From Gemmatimonadota bacterium (GTDB lineage: Bacteria; Gemmatimonadota; Gemmatimonadetes; Palauibacterales; Palauibacteraceae), in contig JAJCZV010000197.1 of the NCBI GenBank assembly GCA_029262175.1, forward strand, positions 1 through 60,024: DNA of 60,024 nt. Reading direction: 5' to 3'. Below, piece after piece: positions 35,714 to 43,768 of this stretch; positions within the stretch are counted from its first letter, which is position 1, and each line of letters opens with the position of its first letter. Both the position numbers and the translations under genes were made by a program. The notes beneath the pieces were generated by a model. It saw only the letters and a list, made by a program, of their open reading frames with translations, was not told the origin of the DNA and ran no database searches.

Positions 35714-36565
35714 TCAGCGGCGACTACGGAGAGACGGATCGTATGAAGCCCTCCAGTCGATCTCGATCGCGGCGATGTCGGCCTCGCTCATCTCGTCGTC
35801 GCCCGTGGGCATTCCGTTGAGCTTGAACATATAGGAGATGACGTCGACGTACCGGGCCGTCGATAATCCGCCCGGATTGTCTTCCGGCATCGTCGAGCGA
35901 ACCTCTTCATAGAGATCTTTCACCTTCGCGCCGCTCCAAGATTGCATGAAGGGTCCCGCGAAGTCGTCCTCCACGTGACACTCGGCGCAGATGTTCAGAT
36001 AGACCTCTTCGCCTCGCGCCACCTGCGCCTCGCTGAAGACGCCGTGCGCGGTCGTCACGCCCGCCGCCGCGTCAGGGGCGCCGTCGTCGTCGGCAGACGC
36101 GTCCTCGTCATCGGACGTCGTTTCAGCGCTGTCGTCGGATGCGCCGCCATCGTAGGAGGCTCGCCAATCTACATCGACGTCCGCGAGATCGTCCGCGCTC
36201 AAGTCGGTCTCGCCCATGGGCATTCCGTTGAGCTTGAACATGTAGGAAATCACGTCGACATACTGCTCGTTCTTCAGACCACCGGGATTGTCTTCCGGCA
36301 TGGTCGAATAGATCTCGTCGAACAGACTTTTGACGCTGGCACCGCTCCAAGATTGCATGAACGGACCACCAAAGTCGTCTTCGACATGGCACTCCGAGCA
36401 GATGTTCCAAAACAACTCTTCGCCGCGGGCGGCCTGTCCTTCGCTATACACGCCATGGGCCGTCGTGCGGGCTTCCGCCGACTCCCCTTCTTGTGCGGAC
36501 AGGTCGGCGCCGCTGAGGCCGATCGAGAGCAGACCGACGAAGAACGTTCTATGGATCTGACGCAT
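35714..36565 (-). CDS. Secreted protein with two near-identical cytochrome c domains
   Basis: 283 residues: signal peptide (1-24), a cytochrome c domain (35-138; C56-S-E-C59-H60), an acidic Asp/Glu/Ala linker (139-171) and a second domain (172-275; C193-A-E-C196-H197). The two domains match almost residue for residue (TTAHGVxSE, ARGEE, CHVEDDFxGPFMQSWSGA, STMPEDNPGG, YVDVISYMFKLNGMP, DWRASYD). A methionine in NGMPMG or the preceding SYMF may be the sixth ligand. It looks like an internal duplication giving a dihaem electron carrier. GGAAG precedes the ATG at 36565. Confidence 0.93.
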   Translation of the reverse strand: MRQIHRTFFVGLLSIGLSGADLSAQEGESAEARTTAHGVYSEGQAARGEELFWNICSECHVEDDFGGPFMQSWSGASVKSLFDEIYSTMPEDNPGGLKNEQYVDVISYMFKLNGMPMGETDLSADDLADVDVDWRASYDGGASDDSAETTSDDEDASADDDGAPDAAAGVTTAHGVFSEAQVARGEEVYLNICAECHVEDDFAGPFMQSWSGAKVKDLYEEVRSTMPEDNPGGLSTARYVDVISYMFKLNGMPTGDDEMSEADIAAIEIDWRASYDPSLRSRR

Positions 36566-36618
36566 TATGGCTTCCTGTCTTGTAGAAGAGCTCGTGGCGC
36601 CCACCTTCGGCACCCATG

Positions 36619-36666
36619 GCGCGCACCTATAGCGCGCACCTATAGCGCGCACCTATAGCGCGCACC
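36619..36666. repeat. Tandem 13-bp repeat in the upstream region of the dihaem cytochrome gene
   Basis: GCGCGCACCTATA occurs three times exactly (36619-36631, 36632-36644, 36645-36657) followed by a partial copy (36658-36666). It lies 54 to 101 bases upstream of the cytochrome start codon on its minus strand and just downstream of the FAH-family gene. TATAGGTGCGCGC on the minus strand repeats a TATAGG element every 13 bases, slightly more than one helix turn. Confidence 0.9.
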
Positions 36667-36723
36667 CTCTTACCAAATCTGACCCCGACTCGTTCCGTCG
36701 AGTCGCGCAGGTCGGCCTGCGCT

Positions 36724-37500
36724 TCACCGGCCTACGTCCGCGACCACGGGATTGGCGAGCTTGCCCACGCCCTCGATCTCGACTTCTACCTGGTCGCCCG
36801 GCGACAAGGCAGAGGTGGAGCCGGGAGTTCCCGTGAACACTAGATCGCCAGGGAGGAGCGTGAAATAGCGGCTCGCGTAGCTGACGACCTCGGAGGTGGA
36901 GAATATGAAGTCGCCGGTCCGCTCGGACTGAACGAGATCGCCGTTGAGCCGGGTCTGTAGGAGCACGTCGTCCGGCGGCGCGTCGGTAGCGATCGCAGGG
37001 CCGAGCGGTCCGAACGAGTCGCTCCCCTTCGCTCGCAGCCATTGCAGGTCGTTCTTCTGCCAGCCTCGTTCGCTGACGTCGTTGCCCGCGGTCACACCGA
37101 ATATGTAGTCTGCGGCCTCGTCCACCGAAACGTTTCGGGTCCGCCTACCGATGACGAGAACGAGCTCTCCCTCGAAGTGGACGTCTTTCGAATCGGCGGG
37201 AAGCGTGATCGGATCTCCCGGGCCGATGATCGACGTCGGCAGCTTTGCGAACAGTCCCGGCTCGCTGGGCGCATCGCGCCCATGGAGGTGACTGCGAAAA
37301 TTGCGGCCGACCGCAATCACCTTCGACGGCGTACTCGGAGCGAGCAGCCGCACCGACTCGACCGGAGTCGAGACGCCGGACCGGACCTCGCCGTCGAACG
37401 GCGCGTCCGCGAGCTCATGAACGACCGCATGCTCGAGGACCCCCCACGATCCCGATCCCGGCGCGCCGTTCTCGAGGCGATATCGCACGTATTGGGTCAT
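36724..37500 (-). CDS. Fumarylacetoacetate hydrolase (FAH) family protein
   Basis: 258 residues. The FAH fold signatures are present: SKVIAVGRNFRSHLHG, FAKLPTSIIGPGDPI, the metal-binding HFEGELVLVIG (E-x-E) with GNDVSERGWQ (the D), and PGDLVFTGTPG near the end. The family cleaves or isomerises beta-diketones and acylpyruvates, and members act in aromatic and sugar breakdown; which one applies cannot be told. Start ATG 37500. It precedes the dihaem cytochrome gene on the same strand. Confidence 0.92.
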   Translation of the reverse strand: MTQYVRYRLENGAPGSGSWGVLEHAVVHELADAPFDGEVRSGVSTPVESVRLLAPSTPSKVIAVGRNFRSHLHGRDAPSEPGLFAKLPTSIIGPGDPITLPADSKDVHFEGELVLVIGRRTRNVSVDEAADYIFGVTAGNDVSERGWQKNDLQWLRAKGSDSFGPLGPAIATDAPPDDVLLQTRLNGDLVQSERTGDFIFSTSEVVSYASRYFTLLPGDLVFTGTPGSTSALSPGDQVEVEIEGVGKLANPVVADVGR

Positions 37501-37536
37501 GTCGACGACGCGGTCACGATCTCTCGCATCTTCGGA

Positions 37537-38121
37537 TCAGCCCTCGCCGGTCGGCACGTGCTCAGCGAGCTCGAGCACAAACACGAGCGGCGTGTAGGGC
37601 GGCACGCCGGGCCTACCGTTCGCCCCGTAGGCCAGGTCGTAGGGCAGCACCAACCGCCGCCGCTCCCCGAGCCGCATCCCGGTGACGCCTTCCACCCAGC
37701 CGTCGATCAGCGACGTGGATCCAAGGACGAGGGGTAGGGGTTCGGGCGGATCGTGGTCGTGACTCGAGTCGAGCTTGCTCCCGTTCGGGAGCCACACCGT
37801 GTACTCGACCCCCATCTCGTCGCCAAAGGCCGCGGGAGGGCCGCTCCCACTCTTGAGCTGCTGGATGTAAAGGCCGCTCTCCTGAAGCTCCATCGCGTCG
37901 AGGTCGACCTCGAGCTCGGGCGCAAACGTGATCGCGCGCAGATCCGTGACGACGTCGGCGGGCGGTGAACTCGGTCCCGCGGCAGGGGCGATGGAGACGG
38001 GCTCTGCATCCGGGGTCGTTTCGGCGGACTCGCCGGAGTCGCCGGCGCACGCGCCGAGCGCGAAGGTGAGCGCCAACGAACCAGCGGTCAGTCGTAAGGT
38101 GGATCTATCTAAGCCGTGCAT
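37537..38121 (-). CDS. Lipoprotein FKBP-type peptidyl-prolyl isomerase
   Basis: 194 residues. A lipobox (FALGAC) is followed by an acidic/Pro-rich linker and a helix-strand region, then the FKBP domain (about 90-190): YTVWLPNGSKLDSSHD, LVLGSTSLIDGWVEGVTGMRLGERRRLVLPYDLAYG and PYTPLVFVLELAEH. It would assist folding of periplasmic proteins. ATG 38121 was chosen because GGAGAG stands six bases upstream; two ATGs at 38133 and 38136 are possible. Confidence 0.92.
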   Translation of the reverse strand: MHGLDRSTLRLTAGSLALTFALGACAGDSGESAETTPDAEPVSIAPAAGPSSPPADVVTDLRAITFAPELEVDLDAMELQESGLYIQQLKSGSGPPAAFGDEMGVEYTVWLPNGSKLDSSHDHDPPEPLPLVLGSTSLIDGWVEGVTGMRLGERRRLVLPYDLAYGANGRPGVPPYTPLVFVLELAEHVPTGEG

Positions 38122-38234
38122 GAAACTCTCCATCATGGTTCCAGGACGTGTGGTGTCGGGCTGAGACCGCGACCAGTTTGGCGAACCTAGCGCTTCCGGT
38201 CCAGGTGGGCCCACGGGAGTTTTGCCTCAGCCTC

Positions 38235-38552
38235 CTAGAGCCAGAACGGGTCGTCGCCCGCAGAGCCTGTTGGCTTGTTGACCAGCTCCGAAAACTCGGG
38301 GTGACGGTCGAGCCAGCCGATCTGAAAAGGGCACGTCGGCTCGAGCCGAAGCCCTTCCTCGGTCGCTAGGGCGGCCGCGTGCGTCGCGAGCCGACTGGCC
38401 AGCCCCCGGCCCCCGAGTTCGGGCGGAACCTCGGTGTGGACGAGCGCCAGAACGGCGGGTCCGCGCGTGTATTCGAGGAATGCAACGGCCCCGTCGATTT
38501 CGATTTCGAATCGACCCGTCTCCACGTTGTCTCGGATCGGAGGCTCGCTCAT
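38235..38552 (-). CDS. GNAT-type N-acetyltransferase, short (COG2388-like)
   Basis: 105 residues. RFEIEIDGAVAFLEYTRGPAVLALVHTEVPPELGGRGLASRLATHAAALATEEGLRLEPTCPF, read here in part, is the small GNAT group with the acetyl-CoA loop ELGGRGLAS. Similar to human NATD1/yidJ-like proteins that are often cytoplasmic and of unknown substrate. ATG 38552. It is separated from the FKBP gene by about 110 bases on the same strand. Confidence 0.88.
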   Translation of the reverse strand: MSEPPIRDNVETGRFEIEIDGAVAFLEYTRGPAVLALVHTEVPPELGGRGLASRLATHAAALATEEGLRLEPTCPFQIGWLDRHPEFSELVNKPTGSAGDDPFWL

Positions 38553-38668
38553 CGTCTCTCCTCGCGCGGCGCTGTTTTTCGGCCCTGGGCATTTCTGTCA
38601 CCCGGAGGGGCGCTAGCCGCCTCAAACTGCGTCTTGGACCCAACCACCGGAAGCGGTAAACTGCAGAG

Positions 38669-39466
38669 GTGAACGCTAGACGAGGTATCCGCCGAGTCGG
38701 ATCGATCCTGACGCTATCGATAGTCCCGCTGGCCTGTGCTGCGCCCGAGACGGAGCCATCTCCCGAAGTCGAGGTCGCGGCGTCGGTTGCGGCCGCGCCC
38801 GAGACCCCGGCCGGTGCGCTCGTCATGCGTTCCATAGGCTTTCATGATCCGGAAGGTATCTGGGGCACCCGTCCGATCGCGGTCGATTGGATGGGAACGA
38901 GCTCGGCCGGCGAAGAACGGGTCGCCGTCCATTTCTCCCTTGGGCGAAATCAGGCGGATTTCTCTTTGTCCGGGCGCTACGCCGGTTCGACGATCGAGTA
39001 TGAGACCACGGAAGGGGCCTGGACAGCGGTCGTTGACGGCCAGACCGAGCTAAGTCAGGAAGCACGCGAGAAGATGCGTCTCCACCGAGAAGACGGGTTC
39101 TTTTGGAGGGGCTATTACGGGTTCCTGGCAGGACTCCCCATGAAGATTCTGGACCCCGGGGCCAGGCTCGACCCGGACGTGAGCGAGACGACGTTTCAGG
39201 GCCAGCCCGTCCAGGCCGTCCGACTTACCTATGACCCCACCGTCGGGGGCGACACGTGGTACTTCTACTTCGATCCGTCCACCGCCGAGTTGGTCGGGGC
39301 GCGCTTCTTTCACGATGAGACCATCAACGACGGGGAATACCTGGTCTTTGAAGGCGTCGCTGAACACGGCGGCCTACGACTGGTCAAGCACCGCGAGTGG
39401 TACGTCAACGCGGATGATCGATTTCTGGGCGCGGACGAGATCCAGTCGATCGAGGTCGGTTCCTGA
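38669..39466 (+). CDS. DUF6503-like lipoprotein
   Basis: 265 residues. Lipobox SIVPLAC (Cys about 23), an Ala/Pro/Glu-rich linker, then a LolA-like beta region: HDPEGIWGTRPIAVDWMG, ADFSLSGRYAGSTIEYETTEG, RLHREDGFFWRGYYGFLAGLPMKILD and TWYFYFDPSTAELVGARFFHDE. This resembles DUF6503 proteins, which are common in Bacteroidota and related phyla. Start GTG 38669. It is followed directly by the nuclease gene. Confidence 0.75.
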   Translation: MNARRGIRRVGSILTLSIVPLACAAPETEPSPEVEVAASVAAAPETPAGALVMRSIGFHDPEGIWGTRPIAVDWMGTSSAGEERVAVHFSLGRNQADFSLSGRYAGSTIEYETTEGAWTAVVDGQTELSQEAREKMRLHREDGFFWRGYYGFLAGLPMKILDPGARLDPDVSETTFQGQPVQAVRLTYDPTVGGDTWYFYFDPSTAELVGARFFHDETINDGEYLVFEGVAEHGGLRLVKHREWYVNADDRFLGADEIQSIEVGS

Positions 39467-39504
39467 AAGTTAGAGGTCGCGCCCGCACCCTCATTTCGCT
39501 CGCG

Positions 39505-39999
39505 GTGCTTGGGGCGGTGCTGTGGCTTGCGTCGTCGCTCGATGAGGAGAACCCCGGAGGCACCGGGCCGAACGGGGACACCTGCGAGCTCTCTGCGGTC
39601 ATCGACGGCGATTCGGTGCGTTGCGCCGACGGTAGAGAGATCCGACTCCTCTCGATCGACGCGCCCGAGATCGCGCAGGCGCCGTGGGGCGAACGATCTC
39701 GCGAGGCGCTCCTGGAACGAGCGCCGATTCGCACCCAGCTCGAAGTGGAATACGACCTCGAGCGCCGGGACGACTTTGGACGAGACCTGGCGTATCTCTA
39801 TTTGCGTGACGGCACGATGCTAAACGAGCACATGGTCGGGAGCGGCCATGCGTTGGCGTTTCTCGTCGGCTCGAACCGACGCCATGAAACGCGGATCAGA
39901 CGAGCGGAATCTGCGGCCAGCGGTTCGCGTCAGGGGCTGTGGGCGGGGTGGGGCTTCCCCTGCCGCCCCGTCGACTTCCGACGCGATCGCTGCCCTTAG
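39505..39999 (+). CDS. Thermonuclease (SNase) family protein
   Basis: About 164 residues. The staphylococcal-nuclease-like domain is clear: VIDGDSVRCADGREIRLLSIDAPEI, then RSREALLER, VEYDLERRDDFGRDLAYLYLRDG, and MLNEHMVGSGHAL. An N-terminal hydrophobic stretch (LGAVLWLASSL) suggests export or anchoring. GTG 39505 is the first normal start, but the frame is open upstream to 39463, where a CTG overlapping the stop of the previous gene (CTGA) would add MKVRGRARTLISLAV and complete the signal. Confidence 0.87.
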   Translation: MLGAVLWLASSLDEENPGGTGPNGDTCELSAVIDGDSVRCADGREIRLLSIDAPEIAQAPWGERSREALLERAPIRTQLEVEYDLERRDDFGRDLAYLYLRDGTMLNEHMVGSGHALAFLVGSNRRHETRIRRAESAASGSRQGLWAGWGFPCRPVDFRRDRCP

Positions 40000-40020
40000 C
40001 GGATCGTCTGCTCGAGCCGT

Positions 40021-40476
40021 CTAAAACAGCCCTTCTACAAATCTGGACTCGATCCTGAGATAGCTCGAGCCGCCCCCCGGTACTTCGGCGAAAATCGCAC
40101 GCCACTCATCGGTCCCCAAAACCTCGGGCAGCTTCGTGTCCCGCTCTTCCTTGGAATTCCAGCGGATGATCCACGTCACGTTGGCAGATCCGAGCTCGTC
40201 TTGCGGGGCGCCCCGAAGTTCAGGTGCAATGTCGGAGTTCACGAAAAAGCCGACAACGTCGAGATGCTCTCGGAGATAGGAGAGATACTCGCCGCGAGCG
40301 ACCTCGGTGTACTCGTCGTACACGTCCGGGTTGAAGTGGTAGTTGCGGATCTCATAGATCGGTCCCTCCGCGTCCGCGTCGGTCTCCGCCCAAGCGATCG
40401 CCTCTGTAGCAGCCGAACCAAAGAGGACTCCACCAACGACGAGTGACGTACCTACTGCCAGTTTACGCAGCGTCAT
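40021..40476 (-). CDS. Secreted NIPSNAP-family protein
   Basis: 151 residues: signal-like N-terminus (MTLRKLAVGTSLVVGGVLFG), then the NIPSNAP ferredoxin-like fold (YEIRNYHFNPDVYDEYTEVA, VVGFFVNSDIAPELRG, VTWIIRWNSKEERDTKL, EWRAIFAEV, SSYLRIESRFVEGLF). The biochemical role of the family is unknown. Its ATG overlaps the stop of the flavoprotein gene (ATGA), so the two are co-translated. Confidence 0.87.
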   Translation of the reverse strand: MTLRKLAVGTSLVVGGVLFGSAATEAIAWAETDADAEGPIYEIRNYHFNPDVYDEYTEVARGEYLSYLREHLDVVGFFVNSDIAPELRGAPQDELGSANVTWIIRWNSKEERDTKLPEVLGTDEWRAIFAEVPGGGSSYLRIESRFVEGLF

Positions 40477-41675
40477 GGCCCCTCCGAGTGTGGTTGTCCC
40501 GCGTCGATGCGGGTCTGAACCTGGCGAAAGAAGTTTTCGTGTCCTGTCACGATGCGTCGCGATGTGGCGGGATCTGCATCCAGCGACCTATTCCCCTCTT
40601 CGAAAGAGCCGCCGAGCACGATGCCATCGCTTCGCGGCATCATATAGAGGCCGTTTCCAAGCAACGCGATGTAGTCTACTTCCGGTTGCGGAAGCAGTAC
40701 TTCGAGTTGTCCTCGAACCGGGACGAGCTCGTCGTCGTCAAATAGCTCTCGTGCACCGAGTCCGGTGCAGTTGATCACGAGCGGTTCGGATAGCTGCGCG
40801 ATCTCCGAGCGGTCGCGGAACTCTCGAACGACAATAGTTGCGCCCGCCCTTCGAACATCCTCTTCCATCTTTCGTAGATAGCGCGAGGTTTCGACGAGCA
40901 TCGAGATAAACCGCCGTACGTACCGAGCCGGGAAGGGGTGCTCGTCGGGCCCCAACTCCCGGCTGCCCGGATAGACATCGGACAGCCGTTCCTGGAGCGA
41001 GGAAGGACCTGTTGCACGGTCCGACACGCTGTAGTTGTCGATCCAACGAACGCCGTATTCATCGCTGACGAGATCTTGGTAGTAGCGGTAGGCAAGACGC
41101 GCCGCGCGATCGAATTGCTCGCGGAACGATGCGTCGACCGAATCGGGAGAGAACACGCTGAAGGGGGACCACTGGCCAGCGGCGATATTCGAGGTCGTCG
41201 CTGGCGGCAGGTCGCGCGCGTAGATGCGAACGCGCCATCCTTGGCGTTGCAGGATGCGTGCGGTCGCGAGACCCACGGCTCCAGCACCGATCACGGCAGC
41301 CTCGCGGTGTTCCGTGCGGGCCGCCTGTTCGAAGGCCAGGTGCGCCGTCCCCCACGAGAGCGTGATGCCGCCGCCTCCGTGCCCGTAATTGTGAACGACG
41401 GGTTTGTCGTCGAGCATCTCGGTTCGCACGACGAAACCGCTGGGCCGATAGGGTCGAAGACCGACGATCGTTCGTGTCACGCGATCGGCGGAAGCCAAGA
41501 CAGAATGCCACGTCGCGCTTCCCGCGCCGACGTCGCGCCAGAGCGTAGACGGACCCGAGGCCACCACCAAGCCGCTCGCGCTTCGTGAACTGGAGGCGCA
41601 CCCCGCCAGCGCACCCCCGGCCGCGAGCACTCCCAGACGCGCTATCGCGTCACGACGAGAGAGAGAGACCGTCAC
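40473..41675 (-). CDS. Tat-exported D-amino-acid-oxidase-like flavoprotein in circularly permuted order
   Basis: 400 residues. A twin-arginine motif (SRRDAIARL) and lipobox (GGALAGC) open the protein. Residues 66-118 contain GLRPYRPSGFVVR and VVHNYGHGGGGITLSWG, which in D-amino-acid oxidases form the C-terminal end. Only after this come the FAD motif G130-A-G132-A-V-G135, PPATTSNIAAGQWSPFS and VINCTGLGARELFDDDELVPVRGQ, and the protein stops after GIVLGGSFEEGNRSLD, where a normal oxidase would continue with the RP-x-R segment. The parts are complete but in rotated order. D-amino-acid or related amine oxidation is inferred. GTG 41675 follows the previous stop (TAGTG). Confidence 0.88.
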   Translation of the reverse strand: MTVSLSRRDAIARLGVLAAGGALAGCASSSRSASGLVVASGPSTLWRDVGAGSATWHSVLASADRVTRTIVGLRPYRPSGFVVRTEMLDDKPVVHNYGHGGGGITLSWGTAHLAFEQAARTEHREAAVIGAGAVGLATARILQRQGWRVRIYARDLPPATTSNIAAGQWSPFSVFSPDSVDASFREQFDRAARLAYRYYQDLVSDEYGVRWIDNYSVSDRATGPSSLQERLSDVYPGSRELGPDEHPFPARYVRRFISMLVETSRYLRKMEEDVRRAGATIVVREFRDRSEIAQLSEPLVINCTGLGARELFDDDELVPVRGQLEVLLPQPEVDYIALLGNGLYMMPRSDGIVLGGSFEEGNRSLDADPATSRRIVTGHENFFRQVQTRIDAGQPHSEGP

Positions 41676-42142
41676 TAGTTCGAACTTCGCGTGAACATCA
41701 TTGCGTTGCCGCTCGGGAAGCGAAGGGTCAAGCGGTCGCCGTCGATCTCGAGGTCGGTCGGCTCCAGCGGTCCGGTTCCGGAGCGGGCCGTGAGCGTGAG
41801 TGGACTGGCCGGCAGCCCTGCCATTTCGTCGCCAACCGAGAGGTGGAAGAGGTGTTCGAACGTGACCAAGCCGTCCTCGATCGTGTAGCGCCCCCCCTCG
41901 CCAGACCCGCGCCGGGGCTCGTCGCCATCCATCACGAAGAAGAGGACCTGCCAGTCTCCTGAGGTAAAGATGATCCTGCCCCGAACGGCATGTCGGGCGC
42001 CGTCCGCGAGCAGATATTCGTAGGCCGCCCAGGCGCCCTGGAGCTGGGTCTCAGCGGTCTGTGCGGCGACGGCGGCGGGCGTCGCGCCGGTGAAGCCGAC
42101 GAAGAACAGCGTAGCAATGGACCAAGAGCGAAGCGCGTGCAT
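41675..42142 (-). CDS. Small secreted beta-rich protein (lipocalin-like), first gene of the flavoprotein operon
   Basis: 155 residues with a signal peptide (1-27, AAVAAQ). The remainder alternates strands: LQGAWAAYEYLLADG, VRGRIIFTSGDWQVLFFVMDG, GRYTIEDGLVTFEHLF, PLTLTARSG, LEIDGDRLTLRFPSGNAMMFTR. This resembles short lipocalin-like extracellular domains, with no catalytic residues visible. It shares a stop/start overlap with the flavoprotein gene, so a partnership is likely; the function is unknown. Confidence 0.72.
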   Translation of the reverse strand: MHALRSWSIATLFFVGFTGATPAAVAAQTAETQLQGAWAAYEYLLADGARHAVRGRIIFTSGDWQVLFFVMDGDEPRRGSGEGGRYTIEDGLVTFEHLFHLSVGDEMAGLPASPLTLTARSGTGPLEPTDLEIDGDRLTLRFPSGNAMMFTRSSN

Positions 42143-42215
42143 GACCGAACCTTTGCGGGAGGGGCACCTCGCAACGTGGGCACAGATCCAGCGCGCGACA
42201 ACCGGCCTCGATGCA

Positions 42216-42255
42216 ACGAACTCCCGGACGGCCGTCGCCGAACCCGGGAGTTCGT
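42216..42255. terminator. Long perfect hairpin between two minus-strand genes
   Basis: ACGAACTCCCGG (42216-42227) is followed 16 bases later by its exact complement (42244-42255), and the loop itself contains the palindrome GACGGCCGTC. It lies just after the stop of the lipoprotein gene at 42279 and 74 bases before the next start. A T-run is missing on the minus strand, so termination is probable but not certain. Confidence 0.6.
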
Positions 42256-42278
42256 TTGCAGAAGCTTCAGATCAGAAA

Positions 42279-42722
42279 TCAGTAATGCCGATTGACTCGA
42301 CGTCCGGTGCGTACGTCGTACACGTATCGCGTCCGAACTCCACGACCGCGATCGTCGGCGGCGATGAGTTCGACAACCCCCGGAGTTCGATACGGCCGTA
42401 CAAGCAACCAGCCGCCTCGCGGGACGCGTCGCTCCGCTGCTCGGCACGAGCTGGTCCGCGGCTGATAGGCGGGTGCGACTCCTGGGAGCCACACGCGGCA
42501 CCGGCCTGGTGCTGGGAGGAAGCGACGCGCCACCGGGAGCCGTCGATAATTCACGCGGCGTCCATAGGCGGCGTCATAGCCGACCCCGCCCCCGTACGAA
42601 TCTTCATACACCGGCCCCCGCTGGTAGCCTTCTTCGTAGTGTCCGCCAACGGCGGCGCCGTACGCCAACCCGCACCCCGCGAGCAGCGGTAAGAACGCGA
42701 TTCCAATCAGTTTGGTACTCAT
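42279..42722 (-). CDS. Hypothetical lipoprotein, Gly/Tyr/Arg-rich
   Basis: 147 residues. Lipobox LPLLAGC (Cys 17), a Gly/Tyr-rich stretch (AVGGHYEEGYQRGPVYEDSY), then PAPGRCRVWLPGVAP followed by QPRTSSC and RVPRGGWLLVRPY, a pattern I associate with uncharacterised small secreted proteins whose two cysteines are conserved. AAGGAGG lies upstream of the ATG. Function unknown. Confidence 0.75.
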   Translation of the reverse strand: MSTKLIGIAFLPLLAGCGLAYGAAVGGHYEEGYQRGPVYEDSYGGGVGYDAAYGRRVNYRRLPVARRFLPAPGRCRVWLPGVAPAYQPRTSSCRAAERRVPRGGWLLVRPYRTPGVVELIAADDRGRGVRTRYVYDVRTGRRVNRHY

Positions 42723-42863
42723 CCCAGACCTCCTTGCGTCTCAGCCACCATAAAGACGGCCGCGGACGACGGCGGGTCACCCCGAACCCTCGCCTCGCAC
42801 TGCACGGCCGTTTACCGTGACCTCGCGTTCGAGTTGACCTGGGCATTCGATGGGAGAGCACCG

Positions 42864-43742
42864 ATGCGACGTATTCTGAAGCGACTGTCCGTGGCATGCT
42901 TTGCGGTGACGGTCTCGGGGGCCGCGCTTCTCGCGCAGGACGTCGGGCCGTCGAACGGATCACTGGTAGTGGTGGGTGGGGCGATGCGAAGCCCTGAAAT
43001 CGTCGATCGATTTGTGCAGCTCGCGGGCGGGAAGGGCGCGAGCATTGTCGTCATCCCGACGGCGGGCGGGCTCGACGCCTACGACCAGTCCTTTGGAGGG
43101 CTCCGGCCGTTTCAGGCGGCTGGCGTCGAGAACCTGGTCATCCGTCATACGGAGGATCGCGAGGAGGCCAATTCGGAAGAATTCGTCCGAGCCATCCGAG
43201 AAGCTTCCGCCGTGTGGTTCACGGGCGGCCGTCAGTGGCGATTAGCGGACTCCTATCTCGACACGCGTACGGAAGAGGAGTTGTGGGCGCTCTTGGAGCG
43301 GGGCGGGGTCATCGGCGGTTCATCGGCCGGTGCGACCATACAAGGCTCGTACCTCGCGCGCGGCGATAGTCGTACGAACACGACCATGATGGGAGACCAC
43401 GAGGAGGGGTTCGGGTTTCTTCGCGATACGGCCATCGACCAACACCTCCTCCAACGCAACCGGCACTTCGACCTGCTCGAGATCATTGAGGCCCGTCCGG
43501 AGTTGTTGGGGATCGGTATCGATGAGAACACGGCGATCGTCGTCCAGGGCGATCGCTTCGAGGTCATCGGAGAGTCGCTGGTGGCCATCTACGACCACGA
43601 GAGCATGCTCGATAGCGGCGGCCGATTCTACTTCTTGGCCCACGGGGATCAGTTCGACCTCGCGACCCGACAGGCCTTTCGACCAGGGCGGCAGCTCGAA
43701 CCGCTCGACCGGGTCGAGGCGCGGTCATGGCCGCACCGCTAG
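42864..43742 (+). CDS. Secreted S51-family (cyanophycinase/peptidase E-like) hydrolase
   Basis: 292 residues. Signal peptide (MRRILKRLSVACFAV... LLAQD) then a class-I-amidotransferase-like fold: NGSLVVVGGAM, GASIVVIPTAGG, VWFTGGRQWRL, GGVIGGSSAGATIQG with the nucleophilic Ser, then GFGFLRDTAIDQHLLQRNRH with the catalytic His. Cyanophycinases cut Arg-Asp polymers and peptidase E cuts Asp dipeptides; which is meant cannot be told. ATG 42864 has GGGAGAG upstream. It heads an operon with a methyltransferase (26-base gap) and an MFS transporter. Confidence 0.9.
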   Translation: MRRILKRLSVACFAVTVSGAALLAQDVGPSNGSLVVVGGAMRSPEIVDRFVQLAGGKGASIVVIPTAGGLDAYDQSFGGLRPFQAAGVENLVIRHTEDREEANSEEFVRAIREASAVWFTGGRQWRLADSYLDTRTEEELWALLERGGVIGGSSAGATIQGSYLARGDSRTNTTMMGDHEEGFGFLRDTAIDQHLLQRNRHFDLLEIIEARPELLGIGIDENTAIVVQGDRFEVIGESLVAIYDHESMLDSGGRFYFLAHGDQFDLATRQAFRPGRQLEPLDRVEARSWPHR

Positions 43743-43768
43743 AGCGCGCCGAGCGCCGGTAACACGCG

